From: Lactobacillus sp. ESL0785
GTDB lineage: Bacteria > Bacillota > Bacilli > Lactobacillales > Lactobacillaceae
NCBI RefSeq assembly: GCF_029395455.1
Contig: NZ_CP113916.1
Location: 186,001 to 250,000 of the forward strand
Direction of reading: 5' to 3'
DNA length: 64,000 nucleotides
The notes under the pieces: model-generated
Databases searched by the model: none
What the model was told of the DNA's origin: nothing
Seen by the model: the letters and a program-made list of their open reading frames with translations, nothing else
Translations under genes and position numbers: made by a program
In this document: in pieces, positions 35,305 to 44,394 of the stretch
Layout of the letters: each line of letters starts with the position of its first letter
Numbering within the stretch: position 1 is the stretch's first letter

Positions 35305-36279
35305 ATGCAACGGTCAAAAGTATTAGTAACGGGGAAAGTTCCTGAACAAGTAATAAAAAAATTACAGGAAGTATTTGATGTTACGTATCCACAGAATAGA
35401 CGGTTTTCGCGTGTGGAAGTATTGCAAATGCTGCCTGAATATGATGGCGTGCTCTTAGTAGGATTAAAAGGTGACCGCGAATTAATTGATGCGGGCTCTA
35501 ATTTGAAAATTATTGCGACTGTTGGTGTCGGCTTTGATCATATTGACATTGATTATGCACAAAAAAAGGGCATTGTCGTTGCGAATACGCCACAGGCAGT
35601 GCGACTACCGACGGCTGAAATGGCAATTGCATTGATGCTTGCGGTAGTGCGCCGGTTGCATGTGTATGACCAAGATTTGCGCGCGGGCAACTGGCCCGAT
35701 CTTAGTGAATCGCAAAATATGGGGATGAGCCTAGCTGGCAAAACTTTAGGTATTTATGGCATGGGAAGAATTGGTAGTACAGTTGGTCAATTTGCCCAAC
35801 TATTGGGAATGAAGGTTATTTATAATAAGCGGCACCCTTTAAGTTCTACTGAAGAACAAAAACTTAATGTTAAATATGCGGATTTTTCGACTTTAATTAA
35901 AGATTCCGATGTTATTACGCTGCACGCACCATTAACGCCGCAAACCGAGGGCGTTTTTGATAGTAGTGTTTTTAATAAAATGAAATCAACTGCTTATATT
36001 ATTAATACAGCGCGAGGAAAACTGATTAATCAGACGGATTTAATTACAGCTTTAGAGAATAAGACAATCGCTGGTGCTGGACTTGATGTGTTTGCGGAAG
36101 AACCTGAAGTGCCAGAAGCTTTAGGTGCATTAGATAATGTTGTGTTGACGCCGCATGCAGGCACCGCTACATTAGAAGCACGCACAGCAATTGCTAATGA
36201 GGCTTCGGAAAATATCATTGCCTTATTGCGTGATGGACATGCTAAAAACATGGTTAATCAGGTTGCGCAGTATTTATAG
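35305..36279 (+). CDS. D-isomer-specific 2-hydroxyacid dehydrogenase
   Basis: 324 residues from ATG 35305 (behind GAAGGGGAAA); an in-frame TTG at 35284 lies inside or before the SD and is rejected. NAD-binding GIYGMGRIGSTVG at ~149, catalytic Arg in NTARGKLIN, Glu in VFAEEPEVP, His in LTPHAGTAT. Resembles glyoxylate/hydroxypyruvate reductases. Reduces a 2-keto acid, possibly derived from the neighbouring hydrolase product (inference). Confidence 0.9.
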   Translation: MQRSKVLVTGKVPEQVIKKLQEVFDVTYPQNRRFSRVEVLQMLPEYDGVLLVGLKGDRELIDAGSNLKIIATVGVGFDHIDIDYAQKKGIVVANTPQAVRLPTAEMAIALMLAVVRRLHVYDQDLRAGNWPDLSESQNMGMSLAGKTLGIYGMGRIGSTVGQFAQLLGMKVIYNKRHPLSSTEEQKLNVKYADFSTLIKDSDVITLHAPLTPQTEGVFDSSVFNKMKSTAYIINTARGKLINQTDLITALENKTIAGAGLDVFAEEPEVPEALGALDNVVLTPHAGTATLEARTAIANEASENIIALLRDGHAKNMVNQVAQYL

Positions 36280-36305
36280 ATGTAGCTAAATATTTTGAAC
36301 ACAAA

Positions 36306-36370
36306 AAAAGCCGCCTTAATTAGCGGCTTGATTAATCTGACAATCTTAATGATTATCAGATTATTTTTTT
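36306..36370. terminator. Tandem terminators between the dehydrogenase and MerR genes
   Basis: First stem AAGCCGC/GCGGCTT (36308-36314, 36323-36329). Second stem AATCTGA/TCAGATT with a long loop, followed by T8; its right part overlaps the MerR stop codon. Confidence 0.75.
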
Positions 36371-36801
36371 TCTTTTAAAACAAATTTGATATCTTCTTGG
36401 CTTTCGATACCATAAATATGCTGTTTAGGGTTAGTAGCTAGGGGCCCTAAATCAAAAATTGTCTGGTCGTTTTCTTGTTTAATGCCATGAATACTACCTA
36501 AGAATAGGTGCAGGAGTGAGTGGACATTTTTTTGATATTCGGTCATCTTTTTAGCTGCTGCAGGTAAAGTATACCCTTCATTCAAAAAGAATTTAATCAT
36601 TCTAATTTTTGCAATTTGATTAAAGGGCAGCTTAATTGCGCCATTTTCTGCTTTAGTAGTTTTAAGGTAGCCCATCTTGATCCAGTAGCGTACCTGAGTA
36701 TCAGAGACATCGCTTGCTCTGGCGGCATCACGAATACTAAGGTAAATTTTATCAGGTTTAACGATTTGGTTCAGCCATTCGGCATAAGTCTCTTGTTTCA
36801 T
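36361..36801 (-). CDS. MerR-family transcriptional regulator
   Basis: 146 residues. Winged HTH of MerR type offset to ~18-75 (YLSIRDAARASDVSDTQVRYW), then a helical region and a short C-terminal domain without Cys pairs, so not a metal sensor. Divergent from the EmrB-type exporter at 36993, whose promoter carries a palindrome; likely its regulator. Confidence 0.85.
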   Translation of the reverse strand: MKQETYAEWLNQIVKPDKIYLSIRDAARASDVSDTQVRYWIKMGYLKTTKAENGAIKLPFNQIAKIRMIKFFLNEGYTLPAAAKKMTEYQKNVHSLLHLFLGSIHGIKQENDQTIFDLGPLATNPKQHIYGIESQEDIKFVLKEKK

Positions 36802-36914
36802 TTGTTACTCCTAATTTACTTAGTATTATTATAAAACTTTTTGGCATAATTTATTAGCTAGTTAGGAAGTATTTTAACATAAAAAGCATCAGTGTTAATT
36901 TTTTAACCTCAATA

Positions 36915-36951
36915 TCAAATATTTGACATTAAATATGAACTATTTTATATT
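36915..36951 (+). promoter_or_regulatory. Exporter promoter with palindrome over the -35
   Basis: Perfect -35 TTGACA (36923-36928), 17 bases, -10 TATATT (36946-36951). The 12-bp palindrome TCAAATATTTGA (36915-36926) overlaps the -35 and is a likely operator of the divergent MerR protein. Confidence 0.6.
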
Positions 36952-36992
36952 AGAAAACATCTTGTTTAAAAATATGAAAGAAGGAAACTGTT

Positions 36993-38465
36993 TTGGCAAA
37001 AATTGCTGATAATAAAACAAGTTCATTTGGTAGAGCAATGTTGATTATTGTGCTTTTAGTCGGAACCTTTTGTACGGTTTTGAACCAAACGCTACTTTCA
37101 ACTGCATTACCTAAATTAATGTCGACGTTTAATATTTCAACTGCTACAGCACAATGGTTGACAACTGGGTTCTTGATGGTTAACGGAATCATGATACCGT
37201 TATCAGCGTACTTAGCAACTACAATTAACACTAAGTGGTTGTACACAGGTGCCATGGTAATTTTCCTTGGTGGTACAATTTTAGCTTATAGTGCACCTAA
37301 CTTTGGTACATTGCTGACAGCACGTTTAATTCAGGCTGTTGGGGTTGGTATTTCAATGCCACTGTTGCAGACAATTATGTTATCAATCTTCCCAGCTAAT
37401 TCACGTGGGGCTGCCTTAGGTCTTGTAGGAATTGTCGTTGGGGTTGCACCAGCAATCGGGCCAACCTTATCTGGCTGGATTATTGATAATTACAACTGGC
37501 GTGTTCTGTTTGGCATGTTAATTCCATTAATGGTGATCGTTATTGTACTGTCACTCTTCTTCATGAAGCCGGTACTTAAAACAACTAAGCAAAAGCTTGA
37601 TTGGCTATCATTAACACTCTCAACAGTGGGATTTGGTAGTTTACTTTATGGTTTTTCTGCTGCTGGTAATGATGGCTGGGATGCAAAGAATGTTGATATT
37701 GCCCTAGTTGTTGGTGTTATTGTAACGGCACTATTTGTTTGGCGGCAATTAGTAATTCCTAAGCCATTCTTACAATTGCGGGTATTTAAGACTAAGGAAT
37801 TTACTTTGGCATCAGTAATGGCTTCAATTTCCACCATTGCGATGTTAGGGGTTGAATCTGTCTTACCATTATATTTGCAAATTGTTCACGGCATGAGTGC
37901 ATTTAACTCAGGTTTAACTTTGCTTGCCGGTGCTGTGGTGATGACTTTAATGAGTCCAATTACCGGTCGCTTATTTGATGAAATTGGTGGTAAACGCTTA
38001 GTTACATTGGGTATGTCCTTACTTATTTTAGGGACGTTGCCATTTTTATGGTTGACTTTGGATACACCAGATATCTACATTGTCTTCTTATATGCAATTA
38101 GAATGTTTGGTATTTCAATGATTACGATGCCGGTAACTACTTCAGGAATGAATGCTTTGCCGGATGACTTAATCGCTGACGGGACAGCTTCAAATAATAC
38201 AGTGCGGCAGATTGCTTCATCAATTGGTTCGGCAATTATGATTACTTTATTAACTAATGTTACTAATGCTAAGGCACCAACTAAGTCGTTATTAAAGGCA
38301 GCACCGTTTAGCTATAAGCAAAAGTACTTAACTGCAACTTTAGACGGATACCATGTAGCATTCATGTTCTCATTAGTCTTTGCAGTTATCGGTTTATGTC
38401 TTTCATTCTTCTTAAAGGATAAACGGACACCTAGTCATGATATTAAATTAGAAGGCGGTGAATAA
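36993..38465 (+). CDS. MFS drug:proton antiporter, DHA2 (EmrB/QacA) family
   Basis: 490 residues, about fourteen helices. Motif LSTALPKLMSTFNISTATAQW after the first helix and GLVGIVVGVAPAIGPTLSGW (motif C region) are DHA2 hallmarks. TTG start at 36993 behind GAAGGAAAC. Followed after three bases by a DUF4811 gene, its usual companion in lactobacilli. Exports unknown toxic compounds. Confidence 0.9.
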   Translation: MAKIADNKTSSFGRAMLIIVLLVGTFCTVLNQTLLSTALPKLMSTFNISTATAQWLTTGFLMVNGIMIPLSAYLATTINTKWLYTGAMVIFLGGTILAYSAPNFGTLLTARLIQAVGVGISMPLLQTIMLSIFPANSRGAALGLVGIVVGVAPAIGPTLSGWIIDNYNWRVLFGMLIPLMVIVIVLSLFFMKPVLKTTKQKLDWLSLTLSTVGFGSLLYGFSAAGNDGWDAKNVDIALVVGVIVTALFVWRQLVIPKPFLQLRVFKTKEFTLASVMASISTIAMLGVESVLPLYLQIVHGMSAFNSGLTLLAGAVVMTLMSPITGRLFDEIGGKRLVTLGMSLLILGTLPFLWLTLDTPDIYIVFLYAIRMFGISMITMPVTTSGMNALPDDLIADGTASNNTVRQIASSIGSAIMITLLTNVTNAKAPTKSLLKAAPFSYKQKYLTATLDGYHVAFMFSLVFAVIGLCLSFFLKDKRTPSHDIKLEGGE

Positions 38466-38468
38466 TAA

Positions 38469-39212
38469 ATGATTTTAGCAACATTAGTTATTGGAGCACT
38501 TGCAGCTTTTATCAGTTATATCTTTATTAAAACGCCTAAATGGCGAATTATAGCAACAATCGTTTCAGCAGTAATTTTAATTAGTTCACTTGTCTTCTTA
38601 ACTTTGAACAGCCATGACCATTATGGTATGCATCAGGAAACGACAACTAAGACTGTGCAAGTTTATCCAGCAAGTACTAAGAATGGCTTGAATATGGTTC
38701 TGTATAAGCCAGTTGGAACCAATGGTAAAGAAACAGTTGTCGTTTATAAGAAGACCTTAGACCAAAAGAAGCCTAGTCATACACAAGCTAATGAATTAAC
38801 GGCAGCGAATAACCACGTTAAGCGTGTATCAGGTGACACGGCAACGTTAAAGGTTAAGGAAACTCGTTGGCGCTTTGATTCAAGTGCAGCTAAGTTGTGG
38901 TTTGGTGTTTCTGGTTTAGAAAATAAATTAGTTAAACGTTCAAATACATTCTATTTACCTAAAGCTTGGTTCTATTTATCAACTGATCAAGCTAAGGCAA
39001 TGCAAAAGAAAATGTCAGCCATGAAGTCTAAAGCAGCTCAGCAAAAGCTGAAACAGCAGGCACAGCAATATGTAATGGCACAAATTAAGCAAGCTATGAT
39101 GAAGAATCCGGCTTTGGCAACTGATAAAGCTAAGCAGGCTAGCCTAGCTAAACAATACGTTCAAAAATTTCAACAGCAAATGTTTAAAAAGGTTATTAAA
39201 TCTTTAAAATAA
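38469..39212 (+). CDS. DUF4811 domain protein, exporter-linked
   Basis: 247 residues. Two N-terminal membrane helices (~4-22, 28-47), then an extracytoplasmic domain with KETRWRFDSSAAKLWFG, and a Lys/Gln/Ala-rich helical tail (residues ~180-247, coiled-coil-like). Found next to EmrB-type MFS exporters in lactobacilli, so it may assist the exporter like an EmrA-type adaptor. That role is inference; the domain has no described function known to me. Confidence 0.8.
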   Translation: MILATLVIGALAAFISYIFIKTPKWRIIATIVSAVILISSLVFLTLNSHDHYGMHQETTTKTVQVYPASTKNGLNMVLYKPVGTNGKETVVVYKKTLDQKKPSHTQANELTAANNHVKRVSGDTATLKVKETRWRFDSSAAKLWFGVSGLENKLVKRSNTFYLPKAWFYLSTDQAKAMQKKMSAMKSKAAQQKLKQQAQQYVMAQIKQAMMKNPALATDKAKQASLAKQYVQKFQQQMFKKVIKSLK

Positions 39213-39224
39213 ATTGCATAAATT

Positions 39225-39265
39225 AAAACAGCAAAAAGTATGATCCATACTTTTTGCTGTTTTTG
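39225..39265. terminator. Bidirectional terminator between DUF4811 and DeoR-family genes
   Basis: An 18-bp perfect stem: 39225-39242 with 39246-39263, loop ATC. Serves both convergent genes. Confidence 0.92.
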
Positions 39266-39277
39266 TTTGCTTAAATT

Positions 39278-40039
39278 TTATAGCTGAACCTGAATGACTT
39301 GAATTCCAGCTTTAATAAAGCCGGCAATAATGTCCTTGGGTGTAAAAGAGTCAGTGATTAGCAAGTCAATGTCGGTTGCCTGACAAATTGTGAAGTTAGA
39401 AAATTGGCTGAATTTACTATAATCTGCAACCACAATCAGTTTGCGTGCGTGCTTGATAATTGCCTCATTAACTTTGGCTTCTTCAATAAATGGTGTAGCA
39501 ACTCCACGACTTAAACTAAGTCCGGCGCAACCAATAATTGCCCAATCGGCATAAATTTTTAAGAAGGGTTCGACTGCTAAGTCACCGCTCATAATCATTT
39601 TGCGGCTGACATTACCGCCGCTCAAGATAATTTTGCTATTGCTGGCATGCATGTCTAAGTTTCCGGCATAACCGTTATTAGTTAGAATATTAACGTCTTT
39701 TTTCAATAAATATGGTATTGCTTCAAATGCGGTTGTACTTGAATTAATAAAAACCCAATTATGCTTTTCAATATGAGACGAGGCTTCTTTACCAATTCGT
39801 TGCTTGATATAACTGACGGAATCTGTAAAGGGGATTTCTTCTGGTTTAACTAGTGAAATAATGCCTTTTTCCTGTTCTATTTGCCCTTGATTAGCTAAAT
39901 TGCTGCAATCTCGGCGAACGGTCATGATTGAGACACCGAGCTTTTTACTGAGATCATCTAATGAAATGTTTTTTTCATGATTAAGTAAATCAATAATTTT
40001 TTTTCTTCTATTTTTAATTTCTTGGTATGAATTCTTCAT
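39278..40039 (-). CDS. ulaR: DeoR-family repressor of the ula operon
   Basis: 253 residues. N-terminal DeoR HTH (ISLDDLSKKLGVSIMTVRRD, ~25-44) and DeoRC sensor domain (FINSSTTAFEAI, LSGGNVSRKM, IIGCAGLS). Divergent from ulaG; palindromes in the intergenic space (40075-40097 and 40159-40173) fit its operators. The effector is probably ascorbate-6-phosphate or a later intermediate, by analogy with E. coli UlaR. Confidence 0.82.
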   Translation of the reverse strand: MKNSYQEIKNRRKKIIDLLNHEKNISLDDLSKKLGVSIMTVRRDCSNLANQGQIEQEKGIISLVKPEEIPFTDSVSYIKQRIGKEASSHIEKHNWVFINSSTTAFEAIPYLLKKDVNILTNNGYAGNLDMHASNSKIILSGGNVSRKMIMSGDLAVEPFLKIYADWAIIGCAGLSLSRGVATPFIEEAKVNEAIIKHARKLIVVADYSKFSQFSNFTICQATDIDLLITDSFTPKDIIAGFIKAGIQVIQVQL

Positions 40040-40074
40040 TTTCCTGTCCTAATATTAACAATATTATTCTAAAA

Positions 40075-40097
40075 TTTATGATAAAAAATATCATAAA
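40075..40097. promoter_or_regulatory. DeoR-type operator 1 (ula)
   Basis: Perfect 9-bp arms TTTATGATA and TATCATAAA separated by five A. It lies at the regulator's own promoter side of the intergenic region. Confidence 0.65.
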
Positions 40098-40158
40098 AAT
40101 GTATTAAACTCAACATTTTATTTTCGGTTTTGATAAAACACCATAAAAATAACAAATT

Positions 40159-40173
40159 ATCATAAAATATGAT
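40159..40173. promoter_or_regulatory. DeoR-type operator 2 (ula)
   Basis: ATCAT-AAAAT-ATGAT, sharing TATCATAAAA with operator 1, ends directly before the -35 of the ulaG promoter. Two such sites about 80 bases apart would allow looping. Confidence 0.55.
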
Positions 40174-40201
40174 TGAAAGCGATAACATTATACAATATAA
40201 T
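40173..40201 (+). promoter_or_regulatory. ula promoter with consensus cre
   Basis: -35 TTGAAA (40173-40178), 17 bases, -10 TATAAT (40196-40201). TGAAAGCGATAACA at 40174-40187 matches the cre consensus TGWAANCGNTNWCA at every position and overlaps the -35, so CcpA should repress the operon when preferred sugars are present. Confidence 0.8.
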
Positions 40202-40243
40202 TTGTTTTGAAAACAAACAAGATAAACTCTTAGGAGGAAAAAG

Positions 40244-41317
40244 ATGACAAAACCTACAAATATAAACGAAGTTACACCTGCTGTTTTTGCAGAAAACAAT
40301 TTTCCTGAATGGGGAACATATTTAAATGAGCAAATTGCCGAAAAGAAAGTGCCAGAAAATTCATTTTCAATTTGGTGGCTTGGCTGTATGGGCATGTGGC
40401 TGAAGACTCATGAAGGAACAAATATTGCCATTGATATGTGGAATGGTACAGGTAAGCATACACATGGTGACGGCAAGATGCGTAAAGGACACCAAATGAT
40501 GCGGATGACTGGTGGTGAAGCCTTGCAGCCTAACATGCGCAATAAGCCATACGTTATTGATCCTTTTGCAATTAGAGATTTGGACGCTTTGTGTGTAACC
40601 CATACGCACCACGATCATTTGGATATTTATACTGCAGCTTGTGTAAACAAGTTCTGTCCTAATGCTAAATTTATTGGGCCTCAGGGAGTTGCTGATGAAT
40701 GGAAGTCATGGGGCGTTCCTGAAGAAAAAATTATCGTAGTCAAACCAGGTGATGAAGTTAAAGTTGGTGCTGTAACTATTAAGGCTTTGGAAGCTTTTGA
40801 CAGAACCGAACTAGTAACTGAAGATGATCCTAATGTTAAATTAGCTGGTACTAAGCCAAAAGAAATGGCCAAGTTAGCAGTAAATTATCTGCTTGAGACT
40901 TCAGGAGGTAATTTGTATCACTCAGGTGACTCACACTATTCTAATACTTATGTTAAACATGGTAATGAAAATAAGATTGACGTTACTTTGTGTGCTTATG
41001 GTGAAAATCCACGTGGTATCACTGACAAGTTGGATGATTCCCAAGTATTGCGGATGGGTGAAGCTCTGAATACTAAGGTAATTATTCCAATGCACTATGA
41101 TATCTGGACCAATATTTATAGTGATCCGAAAGATATTTTAGCTCTGTGGAGTCGGAAGAAGTACCGTCTGCAATACAAGTTTAAGCCATATATTTGGCAA
41201 GTTGGCGGTGAATTTGATTATCCACAAGACAAAGATAATTTTGAGTATATGTATGATCGCGGCTTCCACGATGCCTTTAAGAATGATCCAGATTTACCAT
41301 TCCCAGAATTATTATAA
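40244..41317 (+). CDS. ulaG: L-ascorbate-6-phosphate lactonase
   Basis: 357 residues, metallo-beta-lactamase fold. Metal motif THTHHDHLD at ~124-132, further ligands in HSGDSHYSN and IPMHYDIW. Opens the lactone of ascorbate-6-phosphate to 3-keto-L-gulonate-6-phosphate. ATG after TAGGAGG. First gene of the seven-gene ula operon. Confidence 0.93.
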   Translation: MTKPTNINEVTPAVFAENNFPEWGTYLNEQIAEKKVPENSFSIWWLGCMGMWLKTHEGTNIAIDMWNGTGKHTHGDGKMRKGHQMMRMTGGEALQPNMRNKPYVIDPFAIRDLDALCVTHTHHDHLDIYTAACVNKFCPNAKFIGPQGVADEWKSWGVPEEKIIVVKPGDEVKVGAVTIKALEAFDRTELVTEDDPNVKLAGTKPKEMAKLAVNYLLETSGGNLYHSGDSHYSNTYVKHGNENKIDVTLCAYGENPRGITDKLDDSQVLRMGEALNTKVIIPMHYDIWTNIYSDPKDILALWSRKKYRLQYKFKPYIWQVGGEFDYPQDKDNFEYMYDRGFHDAFKNDPDLPFPELL

Positions 41318-41351
41318 TTTCCTTTTTGAATAATGATGGCAGGAGGGAATC

Positions 41352-41828
41352 ATGTTACGTTACTTTTTAGAAAATCATTTGATTAATATCAGTTCAAAAC
41401 ACCCTAAAGATTGGGAAGAAGCTATCAGAATTTCTGGTGAAGTGATGAAATCAAATGGTCTTGTTACTGACAAATATATTGATCAAGTAATTGCTGATGT
41501 GAAGGAATATGGTCCATATATTGTTATTGTACCTGGGGTTGCAATGCCTCATTCACAAGCAGATAGTTCAGGTGTTTTGGGGACTGGAATTGGTCTAACG
41601 ATTTTTCCACAGGCGATTTCCTTCGATCAAAATGATCCAGAAAAGGATGCACAATTATTCTTTATGTTAGCTGCTAAGGATAATAAGCAACATATGGAAA
41701 ATATTGCTAATTTATCCAATATGCTAATGGAAGATGGCTTAATTGCTGATCTGCGACAAGTAAAGAATTTACAAGATTACCAGCAGGTAATGGCTAAGTA
41801 TGAGTTAAATAAGGAAGAGAGTAGGTAA
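41352..41828 (+). CDS. ulaC: PTS ascorbate-specific EIIA component
   Basis: 158 residues, mannitol/fructose-type EIIA. Phospho-His in PGVAMPHSQADS (about residue 66). Four bases before the EIIC gene. Specificity assigned from operon context. Confidence 0.9.
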   Translation: MLRYFLENHLINISSKHPKDWEEAIRISGEVMKSNGLVTDKYIDQVIADVKEYGPYIVIVPGVAMPHSQADSSGVLGTGIGLTIFPQAISFDQNDPEKDAQLFFMLAAKDNKQHMENIANLSNMLMEDGLIADLRQVKNLQDYQQVMAKYELNKEESR

Positions 41829-41832
41829 AAGA

Positions 41833-43329
41833 ATGCAAAATGTTTTAAATGTTTTAATGACCATTTGGAGCTACTTTGCCACTAATGTTTTAGGACAGCC
41901 TGCGTTCATGATCGGTTTTATTGTATTAATCGGTTATATCTTGGAACGCAAGAAGTGGTATGACGTTTTGTCTGGCTTTTTAAAAGCGACAGTTGGCTAC
42001 TTTATTTTGTCAGCTGGGTCTGGTGGCTTAGTTAATACTTTTCGACCGATTTTAGTTGGGTTAAAAGATCGTTTTCATTTAAGTGCGATGATTATTGACC
42101 CTTACTTTGGTCAAAATGCTGTTAATGCTGGCATTATGCAACGATTTGGACGCTCATTTGCAGATACGATGTTGCTACTTCTGTTTGCCTACATCATCAA
42201 TATTCTCTTAGTGCGCTTTTCTAAATATACTAAACTGCGTGCGGTCTTTACAACTGGGAATGTTCAAGTGCAACAGGCTGCAACTGCCTTTTGGTTGATT
42301 TTGTTCTGTTTTCCAAAGTTAAACAGATTGTCAATTTTGGCAATTATGAGTTTGATTTTGGGACTTTACTGGGCTGTTGGTTCGAACCTAACCGTTGGTA
42401 TCACTCAGGAATTGACTGATGGTGCTGGCTTTGCCGTTGCGCACCAACAGATGTTTGGGATTTATTTCTTTGCTAAAATTTCAGAATTAATTGAAAAGCA
42501 TTCAATGAAAAAAGGTAAAGCAGATAAGAATAAGCGTCTGGAAGATATTGAATTGCCAAGCTTTATGTCTATTTTTAATGACAATATGGTTTCAACTTCA
42601 CTATTGATGCTGGTCTTTATTGGGGCAATTTTGATTGTGTTAGGACCAGATTACTTAACTAAGGCTCATTTTATGCAAAAGGGCCAAAGTTTTGTCTTTT
42701 ATATTTTACAAACAGCCTTACAATTTTCAGTTTATCTTGCAATTTTGCAGCTGGGAGTTAGAACATTCGTTAACGAATTAACAGAATCATTCACTGGAAT
42801 TTCTGACAGATGGCTGCCAGGTGCAGTTCCCGGAATTGATGTTGCTGCAACTTTAGGTTTTGGTTCACAAAATGCACAAACCATTGGTTTTATGTTTGGT
42901 GCCTTAGGTCAGTTTACGATGATTTTCTTACTGCTTATTTTCCATTCACCAACATTGGTTATTGCCGGCTTTATTCCTCTATTCTTTGATAACGCTGCAA
43001 TTGGTTTGTATTCTAATGACCGTGGTGGTTATAAGTGTGCCATGATTATGCCGTTTATTTCTGGGTTAATTCAAGTTGCTGGTTCAGCACTGATTGCTAC
43101 TTGGGTTGGAATGGCTCGTTACGGTGGTTATCTTGGTATGTTCGACTGGGCAACTGTTTGGCCATTCTTCACGGTAATCATGAAGTACTTAGGCTACATT
43201 GGGGTTGCTGTAATTGTTATTGGCTTATTGGCAATTCCGCAATTACAATACAGAGCAGATCCAGAAGGTTACTTCTTAATTACAGAAGATTATCCAGCTT
43301 GGGAAAAGCTAAATCATAAAGAAAAATAA
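41833..43329 (+). CDS. ulaA: PTS ascorbate-specific EIIC component
   Basis: 498 residues, about eleven helices, UlaA/SgaT family. GYFILSAGSGGLVNTFRPIL and the WLPGAVPGIDVAATLGFG stretch belong to the ascorbate-galactitol fold. Imports L-ascorbate with phosphorylation at C6. A spurious +2 frame open at 43035-43319 is not a gene. Confidence 0.92.
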   Translation: MQNVLNVLMTIWSYFATNVLGQPAFMIGFIVLIGYILERKKWYDVLSGFLKATVGYFILSAGSGGLVNTFRPILVGLKDRFHLSAMIIDPYFGQNAVNAGIMQRFGRSFADTMLLLLFAYIINILLVRFSKYTKLRAVFTTGNVQVQQAATAFWLILFCFPKLNRLSILAIMSLILGLYWAVGSNLTVGITQELTDGAGFAVAHQQMFGIYFFAKISELIEKHSMKKGKADKNKRLEDIELPSFMSIFNDNMVSTSLLMLVFIGAILIVLGPDYLTKAHFMQKGQSFVFYILQTALQFSVYLAILQLGVRTFVNELTESFTGISDRWLPGAVPGIDVAATLGFGSQNAQTIGFMFGALGQFTMIFLLLIFHSPTLVIAGFIPLFFDNAAIGLYSNDRGGYKCAMIMPFISGLIQVAGSALIATWVGMARYGGYLGMFDWATVWPFFTVIMKYLGYIGVAVIVIGLLAIPQLQYRADPEGYFLITEDYPAWEKLNHKEK

Positions 43330-43358
43330 TAGTTATTAATTATAAGTTAAAGGATGGC

Positions 43359-43670
43359 ATGATTATGAAAATTTTAACTGCATGTGCGAATGGTTCAGGT
43401 ACTAGTTTAATGCTGATGCGGACTGTTAAAAAGACAATGGAAAAAATGGGTTACCAGATTACTAAGGCTGATCATACTTCGATTTCTGAAGCTAAAGGAA
43501 TTGCACGTAATTACGATGTTGTTTTTACCTCAATTCCATTTATCAAAATGTTTGATGAAGTTAAAAAACGTGGCGGTGAAGTAATTGGCATTAAAAATGT
43601 AATTTCAGCTAAAGAAGTTGAAGATAAAGTTAATGCTTCTGATATTCCAACTAAATTTAAGAAAAATTAA
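43359..43670 (+). CDS. ulaB: PTS ascorbate-specific EIIB component
   Basis: 103 residues (or 101 from ATG 43365, which fits spacing from AAAGGA slightly less tightly). Phospho-Cys in LTACANGSGTSLML near residue 9. Small Rossmann-like EIIB of the lactose/ascorbate type. Confidence 0.9.
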   Translation: MIMKILTACANGSGTSLMLMRTVKKTMEKMGYQITKADHTSISEAKGIARNYDVVFTSIPFIKMFDEVKKRGGEVIGIKNVISAKEVEDKVNASDIPTKFKKN

Positions 43671-43681
43671 GGGAGATAATC

Positions 43682-44320
43682 ATGGCTATTCCAAAATTAC
43701 AAGTTGCTTTAGATAGTGATAATACGGCACAGGCAATTAGTGTCTTGCGTAAGGTTGAAGATCTAATTGATGTTGTTGAAGCCGGAACGATTCTGGTTTA
43801 TCGCGATGGTTTGAGTGCAGTGAGAAACTTGCGGGCAATGGCGCCAGATAAAATTGTGCTTGCTGATGTTAAATGTGCAGATGCTGGAACCAAGTGTGGC
43901 AAGTCCTGCAAAGATGCAGGTGCTGATTGGATGACTTGTATCAATGCAGCTACTGTACCAACGATGAGCAATGCACAAAAAGAAATTGAAGTTCAAGTTG
44001 AACTCTATGAAGGTTGGGATGACAAGGAGAGAATGCAGGCATGGCTTGATCATGGTATTCACCAAGTTGTCTACCATCAAAGTCGTGATGCCAAGTTTGC
44101 TGGGCAAAAGTGGTCTGAACAAGACGTTGAGAACGTTAAAAATCTGACTAAGATGGGCTTCAAAGTTTCCGTAACTGGTGGTGTTCACCCAGAAATTCTC
44201 AAGTTGTTTAAGGGTGTGCCCGTTTATACCTTTATTGCTGGTCGGGCAATTAGAGAAGCCGATGATCCGCGTGCAGTTGCACAACAATTTAAGGATGAAA
44301 TTAATAATATTTGGGGTTAG
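43682..44320 (+). CDS. ulaD: 3-keto-L-gulonate-6-phosphate decarboxylase
   Basis: 212 residues, OMP-decarboxylase suprafamily. Substrate/metal residues: ALDSD at ~10, EAGT at ~33, LADVKCADAGT at ~61 (Asp-x-Lys-x-x-Asp), and a phosphate loop VTGGVHPE. Yields L-xylulose-5-phosphate. SD GGGAGA. Confidence 0.93.
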   Translation: MAIPKLQVALDSDNTAQAISVLRKVEDLIDVVEAGTILVYRDGLSAVRNLRAMAPDKIVLADVKCADAGTKCGKSCKDAGADWMTCINAATVPTMSNAQKEIEVQVELYEGWDDKERMQAWLDHGIHQVVYHQSRDAKFAGQKWSEQDVENVKNLTKMGFKVSVTGGVHPEILKLFKGVPVYTFIAGRAIREADDPRAVAQQFKDEINNIWG

Positions 44321-44329
44321 TTAATAATT

Positions 44330-44370
44330 AGGGAAACTGGTGAATTTAGGTTCATGGTTTCCCTTTTATT
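44330..44370 (+). terminator. Internal hairpin between ulaD and ulaE
   Basis: AGGGAAAC (44330-44337) pairs with GTTTCCCT (44357-44364); inner TGAA/TTCA pairing; TTT-A-TTTT tail. It could act as a leaky terminator or a processing/stability element that lowers ulaEF relative to the PTS genes. Confidence 0.6.
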
Positions 44371-44394
44371 TTGAAAATAACAAGGAGAAAACAA

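Noticed and set aside
36923..36953. Classical 19-bp-spacer MerR promoter ahead of the exporter
   Set aside because: A 19-base reading to TATTAG is possible, but TATATT with a 17-base spacer is a better -10, so an ordinary promoter is preferred.
43035..43319. A 94-codon open frame inside ulaA
   Set aside because: It lies wholly within the well-supported EIIC gene in another frame, is rich in Cys/Trp without any family resemblance, and has no SD.
43763..44287. A 174-codon minus-strand open frame across ulaD
   Set aside because: Antisense to a clear enzyme gene; composition typical of a shadow frame; no SD.
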